Assembly (NCBI GenBank): GCA_905221605.1
Contig: CAJNDS010000182.1
Span: 1-64,000, forward strand
Direction of reading: 5' to 3'
Length of the DNA stretch: 64,000 nucleotides
Origin: Symbiodinium natans
Lineage: Eukaryota; Sar; Dinophyceae; Suessiales; Symbiodiniaceae
The notes beneath the pieces are model-generated. The model made no database searches and was not told the origin of the DNA. It saw only the letters and a list, made by a program, of their open reading frames with translations. Each line of letters opens with the position of its first letter. Positions within the stretch are counted from its first letter, which is position 1. Below are positions 35,431-46,768 of this stretch, piece by piece. The translations under genes and the position numbers were made by a program.

Positions 35431-36619
35431 GACCGGGGCTTTCATGACAAGTATGAGCCTCAACGCCCAGAGGGGTCTTAAAAACAAGCGGACTGACGCC
35501 AAGCTCGAAGAGCCGTGTGACGGCTCGCAGCCTTCCGTAACATTTGTGAACCATGGAGCCTAGAGAGCTTCAGCCACTTCAACTTCAGCCACTTCAGCCG
35601 CTTCAGCGCCTCGTTGGTGCCTTGTGCTACGCTGCGGTTCAGCTCGACAAAGCCTTAGCTGTACGTAGAGCTTTGGGTCTTGCTGAGTCTTGCTTCTTGT
35701 TCTACAGCCGAAGAGGGCTCAGAGCCCCCTCAAAATCAAAACCATTCAGAGTTCCGCCAAAACCCCTGGACCGAGGAACTCCATAATCTCAGCGTGAGCA
35801 CCACAAAGCCAAGGAGGCCGAACACCTGAAAATGCTGCAGGGCTTGGGACAGAGGCTTAGGGCTCAGGATTGCTAGTAGACCCCTTCATAGGGACATCTC
35901 GCGTTCTGTTCGCGGCAGGTGTCGGCAACACTCAACGTTGTTCAGCCTACACAAGCAACAATTCTAATCATGTTTATTCGAGGACTGTCTGGCTTCAAAA
36001 ACTTGCCCCACTGACCATGGCTGTCTTGTCCTTACTAAGACTATACATAATCCTACACATGAACCTCCGAAGCCCCTACTTACACAAATAGACCCGCTTT
36101 AAATCCAGCCATTTTTCCGGATCCCTCCGTCTTCTCTGGCTTTGCCCATTCGTTTCTTAAACGGCCCTAAACCCGCCATACCCGCCTCTGCAGCCCAAGC
36201 AAACCTACTCTTGGATGCAGTCACTAAATGCTTTCGGTGCTGAGTTTGAAGACATCACACAATATCACACATCTACACACCTCCTAAGGACCAAACCTGA
36301 AGTTGCCCTCCATCCTAAGAATGCCCCCCCCAAACCCTGACTTCCAGAGAGCGTGAGCATTAGCCCCCCACCCGAACCGAAAACACAAAAAAACACCTGA
36401 ATGGGGCCCAGTCGCGGGTGCCAGCAGAGAGAGGGCATGCAGCCAAGGCGGGATCTTCAGCTCTTCCCTGCAACGTGGCTTCGACGAATGACAGAGGCCA
36501 TAGCTCCAGGTCCAAAGGTGGACAGGGGAGGGGAGCAGAGGACAAAATGATCAACCCTGGGCGAGCTACCATGGCCCGAAGTCATGAAGACGACCAAAAA
36601 GCAGGACACGGCCACTCAC

Positions 36620-37311
36620 ACGATGTTGCCATTGCTGAGGCCCATATTTCTTCTGCGCGCACCCTGATGGTGCTGTTTCCAAGGGGTTCTGCGTGGGGGC
36701 CTGAGGGTTCAAGAAGTATAAGGTGACAGCCGGCCTCAAGTGGTGACAGTCCGCACTGTCGGCGTGGACGTGCTGAAACCCTTCACAGATGGTTCCAATC
36801 TTGTCTGCGATGATGTCCTGGCAAGAGCTTGCAGTGTTCGAAACTTGTTTAGCGGTTCAGCAGATTTAGTTGTTGAGGTGTTGTGTTGGGTGTGGCGGCG
36901 TGCAACTTCAACTTTAATAAGATGTAAAGTGGCCCGTGCAGGTGACTTCTAGGGTTGCAAGTGTGGTTTAGTGTGTGATCTGCTGCTGCTGATTTAGTCC
37001 TGAAAACAATGTGCATGTGCGGCACCCCACCCTACCCCTACCCCACCCCACCCCAACCCACCCCCACCCCACCCTCGTTCGTACGAAGTTCTTGCTGGTT
37101 TTCAAAGCTGCGCCAACATGGACGGGCTGAAACCAAGAACCCGCCGGTCCAGAGACTAACCAACACTTAAGGGACTAAGCAGGGTGTACGTGGGGTAGGA
37201 AGTGGAGAACTGAAAGAGAAGCCCGAGAAAGCTGAGCGTCGGCGTTCAGGAAGTGGTAGCCAATGTAATCGTACTTGATGATATCCCACAGGGTCCGCAC
37301 CTCCGGCATGG
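36620..37311 (-). CDS. Three phase-compatible exons, probably downstream of the dynein-stalk-like exons
   Basis: Exon 1 is 37311-37211 (PEVRTLWDIIKYDYIGYHFL then NADAQ), exon 2 is 37126-37073 (PVHVGAALKTSKNFVRTR) and exon 3 is 36817-36620 (DIIADKIGTICEGFQHVHAD then CHHLRPAVTLYFLNPQ). Exon 3 is a 66-codon stop-free segment bounded by CTTGCCAG and a consensus GTGAGT. Exons 1 to 3 all join at phase 0. A C-rich CCCCA tract (37022-37075) fills the start of the second intron. They lie 0.2 kb downstream of the stalk-like exons at 37.5-38.5 kb on the same strand, so they may be the same gene. I recognise no family in them. Confidence 0.58.
37024..37075 (+). repeat. CCCCA-rich tract
   Basis: Runs of C3-C5 separated by A or T; intronic on the minus strand. 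Confidence 0.85.
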
Positions 37312-37539
37312 CTGGGGATCTGAAGGACCCACATCCAGACAAATTTGGGAGGTTCCATGCCCCATCACCACAGATCTGCCGTGTTTCCACCGAGCTTCAA
37401 TGCCTAGGCGGTAACTGCCCCCGTTCTCTGCATTCTGGACGGGAAATGCGTGAAACATGGTGAAACCATGCCGAGACGGCAAGCACTTGTGAGGCGTCTT
37501 TGGGTGTGGTGCCCAGGATCTGGGGTTGAAATTGCTCAT

Positions 37540-38106
37540 GAGATCTTCTCATGTGCACGAATCTGCGCTCTCAGCAAGGCCACTTCGTACACAGCTCTTA
37601 CCCAATGCATCAAACGAACGGCCGCCAACCCCGATTTTCTGAGGACCTCGGGTGCTAGCCTCTCGTGGTTGACATACCTTGGCTGTTGCAGTGGTGATGC
37701 TGCCACGAACGAAAGCCCCACCCGTAACCGCTACCCTAACCCCGAGCCCGCAAACCAGTTTCAGTTAACACCAATAAGCCCTGCATCACTTAAACCTAAA
37801 GCCTCTCCCGACCCAAAAATCCCCAGGTTGCCACTCCAGGCGAGACCAGACTGATGGCGGCACGGTATCGACATCAAGCATCCTCGGAAGGGCGCAAAAG
37901 GAGTTTGTGCAGATGGTTTCAATTGCCGGAAGGGGTTTTCGGCTGTTCACCTAGATGATGCTATGGTCCTCAGCTTGTCGAGAAAATCCGGTTTCCCCAG
38001 CATGCTGGACATCTCCCGCCAGCTGCCCACAGGTTGCTGCTGGATGATTGCCTCAACACGGGCTTGGATCCAGGACTTCGAAGCTTACTTACCTGGGTTT
38101 GCTTAA

Positions 38107-38142
<36 letters not shown>

Positions 38143-38479
38143 TTGGTGATTTGGTTCGCTATGTCGAAGGCGACTTTGGGGCAATCTGACATGCATTCGA
38201 AGTGCAACGGCCTCCATGATCAAGCAAACAACCACAGGTGGCCGAGCCATTGCCCTCACCTCTACGATAGAACGCTTGTCCAGGCAGTTCCTTGCATTTT
38301 TGCAACCCCAAGCTGGCCACTAAGGTTCAGCGGTTGGAAGATTGACGATGTTAACGCCGAAATAGAAAGCTATGTCCAAGAACCTCATCAAGATTCATTT
38401 CCTCCTGGGCCTGCTCAAGGGTGGCACGTACACGGTGGTCCAGTTCGATCTGCACATTGTCTCGGTCTGCTTGGTCTAC
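37540..38479 (-). CDS. Dynein-stalk-like domain, copy B (three exons)
   Basis: Exons are 38479-38384 (QIELDHRVRATLEQAQEE, 96 bases), 38075-37951 (SWREMSSMLGKPDFLDKLRT) and 37677 to about 37540 (LRKSGLAAVRLMHWVRAVYE), joined in phase; the intron between the last two is 273 bases with GTGAAC and CCAAG borders. The order (coiled helix, W....L..PDFL.KL, then S.AA..L..WVRA..E) follows the microtubule-binding stalk of dynein heavy chain: the tip helices and the return coiled coil. No AAA+ Walker motif was seen within several kb. It could be the stalk part of a dynein gene with unrecognised motor exons, a pseudogene, or a motor-less protein. A second copy lies 5 kb upstream on the same strand. Confidence 0.52.
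38109..38139 (+). repeat. (GT)n microsatellite
   Basis: About 15 GT units, inside the intron between the first two stalk-like exons of copy B. Confidence 0.95.
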
Positions 38480-39957
38480 CTGAGCCAGGTTCAATGGAGC
38501 ATCCTTTGCCACACTAGAATTCAACAGACAGAAGTGTCTCCCACCCAAAGGCAAAATGCTCGAAACACCTCAAACTATCTCAAAACATTTCCAAGAATCT
38601 CAAAGCATCTCAAAGTCTCTGAAATCTCTGACTTCTGAACATGAGTTGCCTAAATTGCTGTGAGTTGCTGGCCTTTCGCTGCTTCTGAAGGAAGCCAGAG
38701 CCGAGTCCACTTTGTAGTGAAGCTCGCATTCCTATTGGAAAACTGGGGGCTTGCGGGGGGGCATATAGAAACTAAGGACCTTTGGTACACTTTGGTTGCG
38801 CAATGGGTGATCCCTGCATGTTGCGACTCACTACGACTTGCACGCAACAAGCAATCCCTGTGTTGTTGAATACAGACGCCGAAGAAGACAGGCCCCAAGA
38901 AGATACATGGCGAACACTCGTCCTTGTTTGCCGGCGAAAAGCCGCATTGATTTGGCGTGCAGCGTTTCGGCTGACAAGCCCCAAGTATCCCATTTTGTGG
39001 AAACATTTTGCTGTGTTCTGATACGGGCCAACGCATGACACTGAACCACAAGGACCCCTGATCGTGGCAAATAGTGATGCCTCTGAAGTTTTTGGGGCGA
39101 CGCCAAGCTAGCCCGTCGGGCTAGAGTATCATTGAATGAGCACACCAAGCAAGTGCTCCCAAGCACTTGATGCGTGCAACACTTTGCCCCAACATCAATC
39201 TCCCCTCGGCCCGCACCCTATGAGAGCCTCAAATCCTACATCGAAACCGGAACCCCCAAATCCCGTCCACCTCCACGCAGTCGAGGCCCAGGGACTGCAG
39301 CGTCGCGTGGTAGCGTTCCTCCGCTTACTAACAAAATCTATTTGCTACGACTCGTACGGTACACACGATGCAACTCAGCAAACAAGCGTCGACAAGAAAC
39401 TGCTCTACACCATCACACCCGAAACGCCAACACGTGGCGCCCTCAAGTTGCGCGCCACTAACTTTGCTGCGCCTATGAGCCACGCTCCTTCGGTTGCGCA
39501 TGTACTCACTGTTTCAGGGGTGCGTGGCTTGGAAGGAAAACCATCCTGGCACGTGCCACGCATCCGTAACCACCAGATTAACAAGCACTCCGGGCAATCC
39601 AGCAACCCTGACCTGAATGCAAGCGCACGGTCGTCTTGGCGAATTTCTTTGCCGCAGTAAGCCCGTCTCCACGGACCCACTTGCAGGTCTCGATCACGTC
39701 TTTTGTGACCCAGTCGCAGGACGGATCATATGCGATGTCACAGCATGTGCACTACCCCATCGGCATCTTTGTAACTGTACAATCTGTACAATTTTCTGGC
39801 ACACGCAGTTCTTGGAAGGGTGTGACGATGCCAAGATCCTATTGTTGGACTGTAGAGTCTGCAAAGATATGAACTCGCCTCGGCTTCCTGCCGAGAAGCG
39901 TCCGCCGAACATTGCTAACATGATCGAAGGGCGCGCAGAACTGGCACGTTTGGCTGA
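38480..39957. other. No exon resolved
   Basis: A hydrophobic minus frame at 38831-39000 and a plus frame at 38866-39021 overlap; neither has matching splice sites. Copy 2 of the hairpin repeat lies at 39871. Confidence 0.4.
39871..39905 (+). repeat. Hairpin-bearing dispersed repeat, copy 2
   Basis: Thirty consecutive bases are almost identical to 21996-22024 and carry the CTCGGC TTCCT GCCGAG stem-loop; the flanks diverge after GAAGCGTC. Confidence 0.8.
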
Positions 39958-40070
39958 AGGCTGAAGGAGATAGTGCCGGAAGTGCGTCGACTCGTTTCAG
40001 AGTCGGTGGACCGTGCCCTGGTCTTTCCCTTCTGCAGGCGCGGAAGGCGCAGGTCCGAGGCGAACAACTC
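39958..40070 (-). CDS. Possible exon between the two stalk-like copies
   Basis: The minus frame reads ELFASDLRLPRLQKGKTRAR then STDSETSRRTSGTISFS, with about four fifths of codons ending in G or C. It is basic and Ser/Thr-rich. Edges are not resolved. If stalk copies A and B belong to one gene, this would be internal to it. Confidence 0.36.
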
Positions 40071-40356
40071 CCCGTGTCGAAGTCAGCCTGATCCATCTGT
40101 GCGACGGGCTGAATTGCAGGCAGCTGTGCGGTGATGTGTGGTGGTCGCAGTCTGCATCCGGCCCAAAGGCTGCTCGCCCTAGCCCAACACACGTGGCTCA
40201 AGGTCTGGAAGCTTAGGGATGCTGTCATGTACCTACAGAAGCAGGTGATGGGGTAGACGCCTCTGCTGCTAGCACTTGCTAGCCATTTTTGGTCGCACAA
40301 GCAGGAGAGCATTAGAAGCTCGCCTCCTGGGGAGAAGGAGTACGCGGGCTGATCGA

Positions 40357-40549
40357 ATGGCTTCGCCTGAGGTCAACATGTCGCACCAGCGCAAAAAGAA
40401 CCACAGCTCTAAGAGGGAAGATCGTGGTTTACTCCAAGTGTCCAGAAGAGGCGCAGGAGGAGTTGGACAAGAGCCGCGAGAAGAAGTGGAGCGAAGAGTT
40501 TAATGAACGAAACCATTGGTTCTCCAGGCTGGCGGGAGAGCTCGACTAA
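40357..40549 (+). pseudogene. Charged open frame with an apparent one-base frameshift
   Basis: A plus-strand frame reading MASPEVNMSHQRKKNHSSKR changes, at about 40420, to a frame reading KIVVYSKCPEEAQEELDKSR then KWSEEFNERNHWFSRLAGEL and ending in TAA. Codon use is strongly coding-like in the second part (34 of 44 third positions G or C). Removal of one G in AGAGGGAAG would join them. It may be a pseudogene, a sequencing error or a missed small intron. It lies on the opposite strand to the stalk-like exons around it. Confidence 0.42.
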
Positions 40550-41825
40550 GGGGAACAAGTGCCTTTGCGCCGCTTCAATGAAATGTCCTTTGGAGAACAA
40601 CACCTCTGTCCCTAGGTCTTCAGCTATCACATAAGCCTCGCCCGGAGTCGAGAATTTTGGAAGAGCTCTCTCTGCCTTGGCTTGGCTCTCTTGTGGATGC
40701 CTGGAACTCCCACTCGTAGAAGTCCCGAAGGGCGTAAAGCAGGAAACCAAACTTCGTCAAGTTTGTTTTCAGGTCTTGACTTGGCCGATCCGCTCGACAT
40801 GGCTACGGCTTTGTCCACGGTTGGACAACTAAGCTTCAAAAGAGCACAAGTCCTGGTGACCAAGTGCTCCGCTGCCAATGCAATGACGAGTCTGCTTTTC
40901 GGCTCAGGCGCTGGGCTGTGTTGACTCAAGGCCCTGCGCAAAGAAGTGTCTCAAAACATGCATGCTGTACAACTAGCCCTACACGCACTGTACCCGCCCT
41001 ACGATCGAGGTATATGTCACATTGTGAAAACATTGTGGTTACCACATACCATATTGTTTCGTGGGCAGTTGAACCGAAAACTGCCGCCAGCTTCTTAATC
41101 TCGGTTTTCTTTTGAGCTTTTGGCTCGGCCAGCCTCGCTCCGGTCTTGGTTCAACTTCAGCCCTTAAAACTCGATCTCTTAAAACTCAACTTGAATCTAA
41201 ATTTAATCTACACCCTGAGACTAGCCGCCAAAGCTCCATGGGCTCCAGATCGCTTGAAAGGAGCGTGATGGCGCCGGCCTAACCCAACAACCAAAACATC
41301 GAAGGCCTCCCCGAAAGTCTTTAAGGCCCCTAGGCCGAGTGTTTAGGGGTTTAAGGCGAAATACAATAAGTAAGGTGTAGGGTTAAAGGAAGCACTGGCC
41401 TCAACTCCGCTTCTATAAATCGAAGTCTGAAAGTCTGAACGCCAGCCTCTGGGGGGAGGAGGGGAATGAAGCGATCCAAGATGTCCTCTCCGAGCAGCAG
41501 CGAGCCACACTTCAATTCTTCATGAATGTCTCAGTACGTTGCAACATTCTGGGTATAGAGCTTTCACTTGCTTGGTGAGGCTTTGGGTTTCATGGATTGA
41601 GGGCTTGCAGCTGTTGAGTTGTTGAGTTGTTGAATCGAGGGCTGCGCACATAGGGTGGCAGGCTGAGAGTCAGAGAATCACATTTCGCGGGCCCTGCCAA
41701 GTCGGAGGAACTCGTCTCTGATGGTCCTTGTAGGTCCAGGTCGGTAGGGCGCCCTCCAAGGTTGCGAAGACCTCACCGGAGAGCAAGGACTTCAGCTTCA
41801 AAAAGCATCCTCTCTCCTGAGAAAC
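40550..41825. other. No gene resolved
   Basis: The same-frame continuation after the TAA at 40549 (LRRFNEMSFGEQHLCP) still looks partly coding, but it is broken by stops. The rest shows nothing. Confidence 0.4.
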
Positions 41826-42007
41826 CTCGGCTGAAGCAGACGCCTGGGAGGTTTGGCGCTCAGCCTCTCTTGCTGCTCCTCCGGCTCCTCTGGCTCCTCT
41901 GGCTGCTCTGGCCGCTCTGGCCCCAGCCTCCTCATTGTCCTTTTTTGCCCGCTCATCTCGGGCCTCTTGGGCCATCGCTTGTGCAGCAAGTAGGTTGCCC
42001 TGCGCCA
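41826..42007 (-). CDS. Ala/Arg/Glu-rich helical exon downstream of stalk copy A
   Basis: Between TTCTTACCAG and GTTTCT the frame reads LAAQAMAQEARDERAKKDNE then AARAARGARGAGGAAREAER. GCCAGAG-type DNA repeats create the Ala/Arg repetition. The composition fits a long charged helix such as a return coiled coil, which would suit its place after stalk copy A, but the sequence alone does not prove the link. An alternative frame is Pro/Glu-rich and less likely. Confidence 0.45.
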
Positions 42008-42844
42008 CTGGTAAGAACGAGGAAGTGCAGCCGCAAACATCTCCCAGTGCCTCAAAGGTTCATTGTTGCTCAGATACTCGTTGAACCACCAACAGCTTCA
42101 GTCCCAACACGAGAACCCCTCAAAACGTTGCAGCGGCTGAGCTCCCGCTTTTACCTACTAATGCGTGTAGAAGGCCACTCAGCACTGGAGTCACTTTGCA
42201 TTAGCATTTGAGAAATAGACTGCCAGTTTGTAGCAGCTCAGTGCTGAAGCCATTGCAAGTTTGAACTTGGAAGAAGGAGCGGAAGCAAAAGTATTCTTCG
42301 AGAAGTTCTACTCTAAAAATGCTTAGCAAAACTATTGCTTAAGTTAAAGGCCATGTGCTCTTTGGATAAATTCCAGTTTCAAAATCTTGAGTCGGGTCAT
42401 ATTCCTGATTCAGAGTTTTTCAACCAGACAAGAAATACAATGCGCCCCTCTGATCATTGTGGTGTCCCGCCACAACCTGATCAAAGATGTCCAGTAGTGA
42501 ACAGAGATTTGTTCCTGTACCGCTTTAGACTTGCTGCTGTTCGTTCCTGCAGCAGCCCTGGGCCTCAGGGCTATGTAATCATGACCTTCAAGAAAAGAGC
42601 GAGAACCTGAGCTTCTTTGAGTAGAAGCATGCGGGTCCTACATCAAAATAAGGGCAAAATCAACCATAGCAGCAGGTAATGAAAGGCATGACAATAGAGG
42701 CAGGGGAGACTAACGAAACTGTGGGTATTTAGCTTCTTTGTTGCTGAGGTGAATGATTGGGGTTGGTTCCGCTCTCGCCCATCACTAGGTTCATGTGTTT
42801 GTGCTTGGTTGGGCGTCACCAAAAAACTTGAAAAGCAAAGCAAC

Positions 42845-43277
42845 CTCAAGAATCCCCAAGAGGCATGGCACCAGCGCAGCAGCAGCACACATGCAGGCGA
42901 GAACAGGGCCATGAACTCGGTAGGAAGAGATGTGACCTCCAACTCCGAGTGGAGGATGTCCCGAATGCGATGCATGTCGCTGGCCTAGCAGGGAAAGCAC
43001 ATGGCGCTTGACAGACCAATGGACGTAAGCATGCCTAAAGGCTCACTTACAACTCCACAAGGCTCCACTGGGCCTCCGGCTCGAACATTTGCAGCTTTGC
43101 GATGAAACTCTTGTCCCCCTTCAAGAGATACTGAATCTGTTGCCAGGTCTCTGTGGAGCTCTCCGGGCGCGTGCACTTCACGATGGCCTCGAAGAGCGTC
43201 TTGACATAGCTGGGCACGGGGCCGTTAAGGACATTAAGCAAGTCCTCGCCTGCCACGAAATCCAAATCGGAGCTTGC
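42845..43277 (-). CDS. Dynein-stalk-like domain, copy A (two exons)
   Basis: Exon 1 is 43277-43051 (227 bases; DFVAGEDLLNVL ... VKTLFEAIVKC ... TWQQIQYLLKGDKSFIAKLQ) ending in a perfect GTAAGT donor. Exon 2 is 42979-42845 (DMHRIRDILHSELEV ... FSPACVLLLRWCHASW). They join in phase across a 71-base intron. The pattern EA(V/I)..., W.....LL..D..F..KL..F, then a long linker and S.AC..LL.W..A is the microtubule-binding tip and start of the return helix of the dynein heavy chain stalk. Similarity to copy B is low at residue level but the order of landmarks is the same. No motor exon was recognised nearby. Confidence 0.55.
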
Positions 43278-45468
43278 CTTCAGCAAAGGCACTTTGGCCG
43301 AGGACATGGCAAGGACAGAGCAGTCATGACCGGCATTTGAGCCAGCTGCAAGGGTTCGGGGGTTGAGGCCTGGGGTTCAGAAGTTTAATATTTCGCGAAG
43401 CTGCGTGCAACAGGGCTCAGATTGATCTTCGACTGAGCTGACCCCCCCCCGGGGCTCGGCCAGGGCACCAGTAGCAGCACCAACCCAGCCAAGGTCAGCA
43501 CATACCTTGGGCTCAAGATGTCATGGACACTCCCCAGCCTTCCCACAAAAAAAGCCTACACTGCAAAATTGTGTTTTTGCTGCCTAGCAGCTCTGCAAAA
43601 GCCAAAGAAAATCCACTCCCTTGCTGCGAATGCCATCACAAGCCTATTGTTTTCTTGCTCTTTGGCTCCCGGTTTCACGGATGTTTGTGGACCATTCAAT
43701 GTTCACATGTATACAGGTATTTACGCGCGTTCGGCAGCCTGACAGTCACAGCATTTGGCGGCGACCGACAGCTCCACAAACGGCAACCACTTTGCGGCAT
43801 ACAAATCAATTTCCAGGGTACGTAATGGTACTTGGGTCTAGCAACCACAAAACAATGACCAAACCCTACATCCTACACCAGCAACCCTACACCCTATTGA
43901 TCACTTCCCATAAGCCCTGTGACATTGCTCATCCGTTTGCTTGGGGTACTGTGCTTCAGGGCTTGGAGTCTTGCATCTTGGCTGCCACTGGAAGCACGCG
44001 GCGATCCCACCTTGGCTCCAGGAAATCCCATGTTGAAGTTTAAGGCGGAAGCAGTCACCGAAACCCTGGGTTAGCCAGGAAGGCAGCATCACGACATTCC
44101 CGACCTGTACGGCTGCAGCTTGCAACACCACAACGCGCATCAGAGTTGTGAGCGTGCTTTGTTCGAGTCAAGAATGCAGGTGTCTCAGAAAGCCAGAATC
44201 AACACTAAACGCGCACGCCCCGAACCGCAACCAGCTGCTATCCCGCAACCCAACCAGGCCCTACAACCCTACAGCTTCAGAGAATCTGGCCGTGCCACAA
44301 GCATGGAGAAGTCTCTGAACGCAGTGGCAGCCGCTGAATGCGCGCCAGAGGAGCATGCCCACCCTTGTGCGAAGGCTTCAGCCCGAAACCCCAAGCATCC
44401 CTCAACCGCGACCTTTCACCACCTTGCAAATCTTACACCAGCTTTTGCACAGGCATGAAATTTTGGGATTCCATGGGATTCGGGTTCACAGCTTGGCCTC
44501 TTCGACCTTTACAACTGTAAAGCCTCCCCAGCTTCCGTGCAGCCTTGCATTGCTAAGCTCCAGATTCGTCTCTGCTGACTGCTTTGAAAATTGTTTCCTT
44601 CATACGCCCGTTCCTCAGAGGGGAAGCATAGTTGTACTCGTAGCAACAACAGTACCACGGCTGGGGCTGACGACCCCCTTGGTGGGGATTTGGACCCAGT
44701 TTTGGGGTCTTGCTTGGCACCGGCAATTGCTTCGAAGATCTGCGTAGCCTCGGGGAGACGGGGTCTTTGGTGCTTGCAGCCCTTCGCAACACACCGAGGT
44801 ATGTGTTGCTCGAATTGCTCGACTGGACGTACTTCTTTCCCTACTCTCTTCATCTCTCTTAAATGCAAATCAATCAGAGCTACGGGCGAAGACATGGTGC
44901 ACAAAATGAGAAAAAGAGAGAGAGAGAGAAGAGAGACCCTTTTTTGCTTAAGGTTCTAAGGCTGTCTTCCACATCCTAAAAGCCAGAAGAAATCATGGAG
45001 GAAAACAGCCTCGGAAAACGCGTGTGTCGAGTTGTTTTGGGGCTCCAGGCCCCGGGTGTAAGGTTGCAGGTGGTCTAGGGCTGATGTCGGGAAGTTCGGG
45101 AAGATGAAGGCTGAGCAGGGCTAGCCGCGGCTTGCCCATATTCCCCGGCGAGCTGCAAAAAGATCCATCCCAGCAGGGTCTCGTCCTCAGTGAACTTTTC
45201 GCGGTTTGACTTCGGGGTTGTTTGTTGCACCGCTTGGGCCCTAGTTTGGCTGAGCTCCGGGCCATCGTTGCGGCAAGCAAAGCGCTGAACAAGCACTCAA
45301 CTATCCAAACGTTCAGTGCACGAAAAGCTCCGCCTCTCAACCCTGAAGCCGTAAGCTGTCAGCCCGAATCCTATGCCCCCAACAACAATGTCAATGTCCT
45401 GGAGCCTGCCGGCATCGGCGCGCAAGTGACATGACTACGTAGACCGACACGGTCTGCTGCTTTCCTAG
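43278..45468. other. No gene resolved
   Basis: A minus frame at 44690-44880 (REMKRVGKEVRPVEQFEQHI) is a weak exon candidate with a GTGTGT donor-like site. Plus frames at 43518-43742 share a short AANAITSLLF with 40870-40905 (AANAMTSLLF), perhaps an old repeat. Confidence 0.4.
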
Positions 45469-45649
45469 TGATATGCGCTATGAGGCTATGCTTCACACTG
45501 ATTTGGAAAGAGTTTTGGCCTTCGCCTACTCAGGCTCTCTTAGACGTCTTAGGACATGTTCAGGCTGGGGTCCCAAGTCCTCCGAAAGCCTGCATGTTTT
45601 CCTTATGCGAAACGAGAGCGGTCTGTGGCGGGAATCTCTCCCCGCGCAG
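45469..45649 (+). CDS. Well-bounded exon of an unrecognised gene
   Basis: A 181-base exon between CTTTCCTAG and GTAACT reads MRYEAMLHTDLERVLAFAYS ... SESLHVFLMRNESGLWRESL. Phase: one base plus 60 codons. Composition and codon use are protein-like throughout. A following frame at 45677-45786 (VVLNTLERIEKQTHAAKNLN) probably belongs to the same gene, but the join is not resolved. Function unknown. Confidence 0.55.
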
Positions 45650-46375
45650 GTAACTTGGAGGTTTGTGGGAACTAAGCACAACTGCCGTTGTACTCAACAC
45701 ACTGGAACGGATTGAGAAACAGACCCATGCTGCAAAGAATTTGAACCTCCAAGCGCCTACACAGCTCCAGAAGGCAAGTGCACCAGGTCGTGAACTGATG
45801 GAATGCAGCAACGGGGCAGTGCAACTACAGCTGTTTTGGGATAAGATATCTGGTTCTCGACCCTTCTGGGCACGCCCTGCTGGGCCAATGTGGGTTTGGG
45901 CGAACAGCCTTCTAAAGACACCAGGCCTGTTCGGGGAAAAATGTTCCGGTTCTGTTCTTCATAAGGAAACCCACTACACATCTAGAAACTCTGCACCTTG
46001 AGGTTGATAACATGGTGCTCTGGATGTACGAAGTCCTAGGCACTGAACTTCTGAATACGGGATTCTCAAAGGTCGTTCAAGACCTTGTAGGCCTCCTTCG
46101 AGAGCAGCTTCCCTGAGCTCAGCCGCGCAAACCACCTCTCGGGGATTGCGGCTTGCTGCCTAAGCCCCGAAGCCTGCACCCTTAGTGTAGTCGGAACCCT
46201 CAACGGCGAAACCAGGCAGCCGTCTTCCATTGAGGGGGGGGGGGGGTTCTTCAACGTTACACAACCAGTACTGAACCAGCCGAAGGCGAGGAATATGTCT
46301 TGTCAGCGAGGAAGAAGTCTTGACAGCTGTTGCAAGAGCTGATTCCGGCTGCTCGTGGTGCGTGAAGGTTAACAA
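45650..46375. other. Possible continuation of the plus-strand gene, otherwise unresolved
   Basis: The likely second exon at 45677-45786 lies here. A run of 14 G follows at 46234-46247. Confidence 0.4.
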
Positions 46376-46768
46376 TGTGAGGCGACACCCCAACACTGGG
46401 ACCTTGCACCCAGCAAAAACTTGATGCTCGTCTGGCTGACGAAATCAGCCGACTTTTGCCGGATAACCCCCCACGGACCCCACGGGCAAAAACTCTGGTA
46501 ACCCCAGGAAGAAGTCGGCAATCGCCTGCTATGGATGGGTTCAGCAACAGAATTTCCTGAAAGTGCGGCAAGGTCTGCTTGGCTGAGTAGCCTTGGGCGC
46601 AGACTTGGGTCCACGCAAAACTCCCTGATGACATCAATGCGGTGCTTATACAGGTTGTCGAGGGTTTGAGGTTGAGTACCTTTGCTACGTAGGGCTCCGA
46701 GTCCCATACCTCAAGCTTCAGCAATACACCCGCCAGCACGGCATGCCACAACTTGGGAAACAAGAGGT
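46376..46768 (-). CDS. Exons of an unrecognised gene
   Basis: Exon 1 is 46768-46680 (FPKLWHAVLAGVLLKLEVWD then SEPYVAK), between GTCCAG and GTACTC. Exon 2 starts at 46644 after TATAAG in matching phase (HRIDVIREFCVDPSLRPRLL then SQADLAAL), giving an intron of only 35 bases. Further coding near 46450-46400 reads SADFVSQTSIKFLLGA and ends at a GTCCCAG donor-like site. A helical Leu-rich protein; no family recognised. Confidence 0.5.

Larger units (their letters stand above)
33733..36619. other. Mostly unresolved, with small exon candidates
   Basis: An 18-base CTTCAGCCACTTCAA-type repeat lies at 35568-35611. A minus frame at 36388-36515 (CREELKIPPWLHALSLLAPA) probably continues the gene at 36.6 kb, but its acceptor is unclear. 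Confidence 0.4.
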
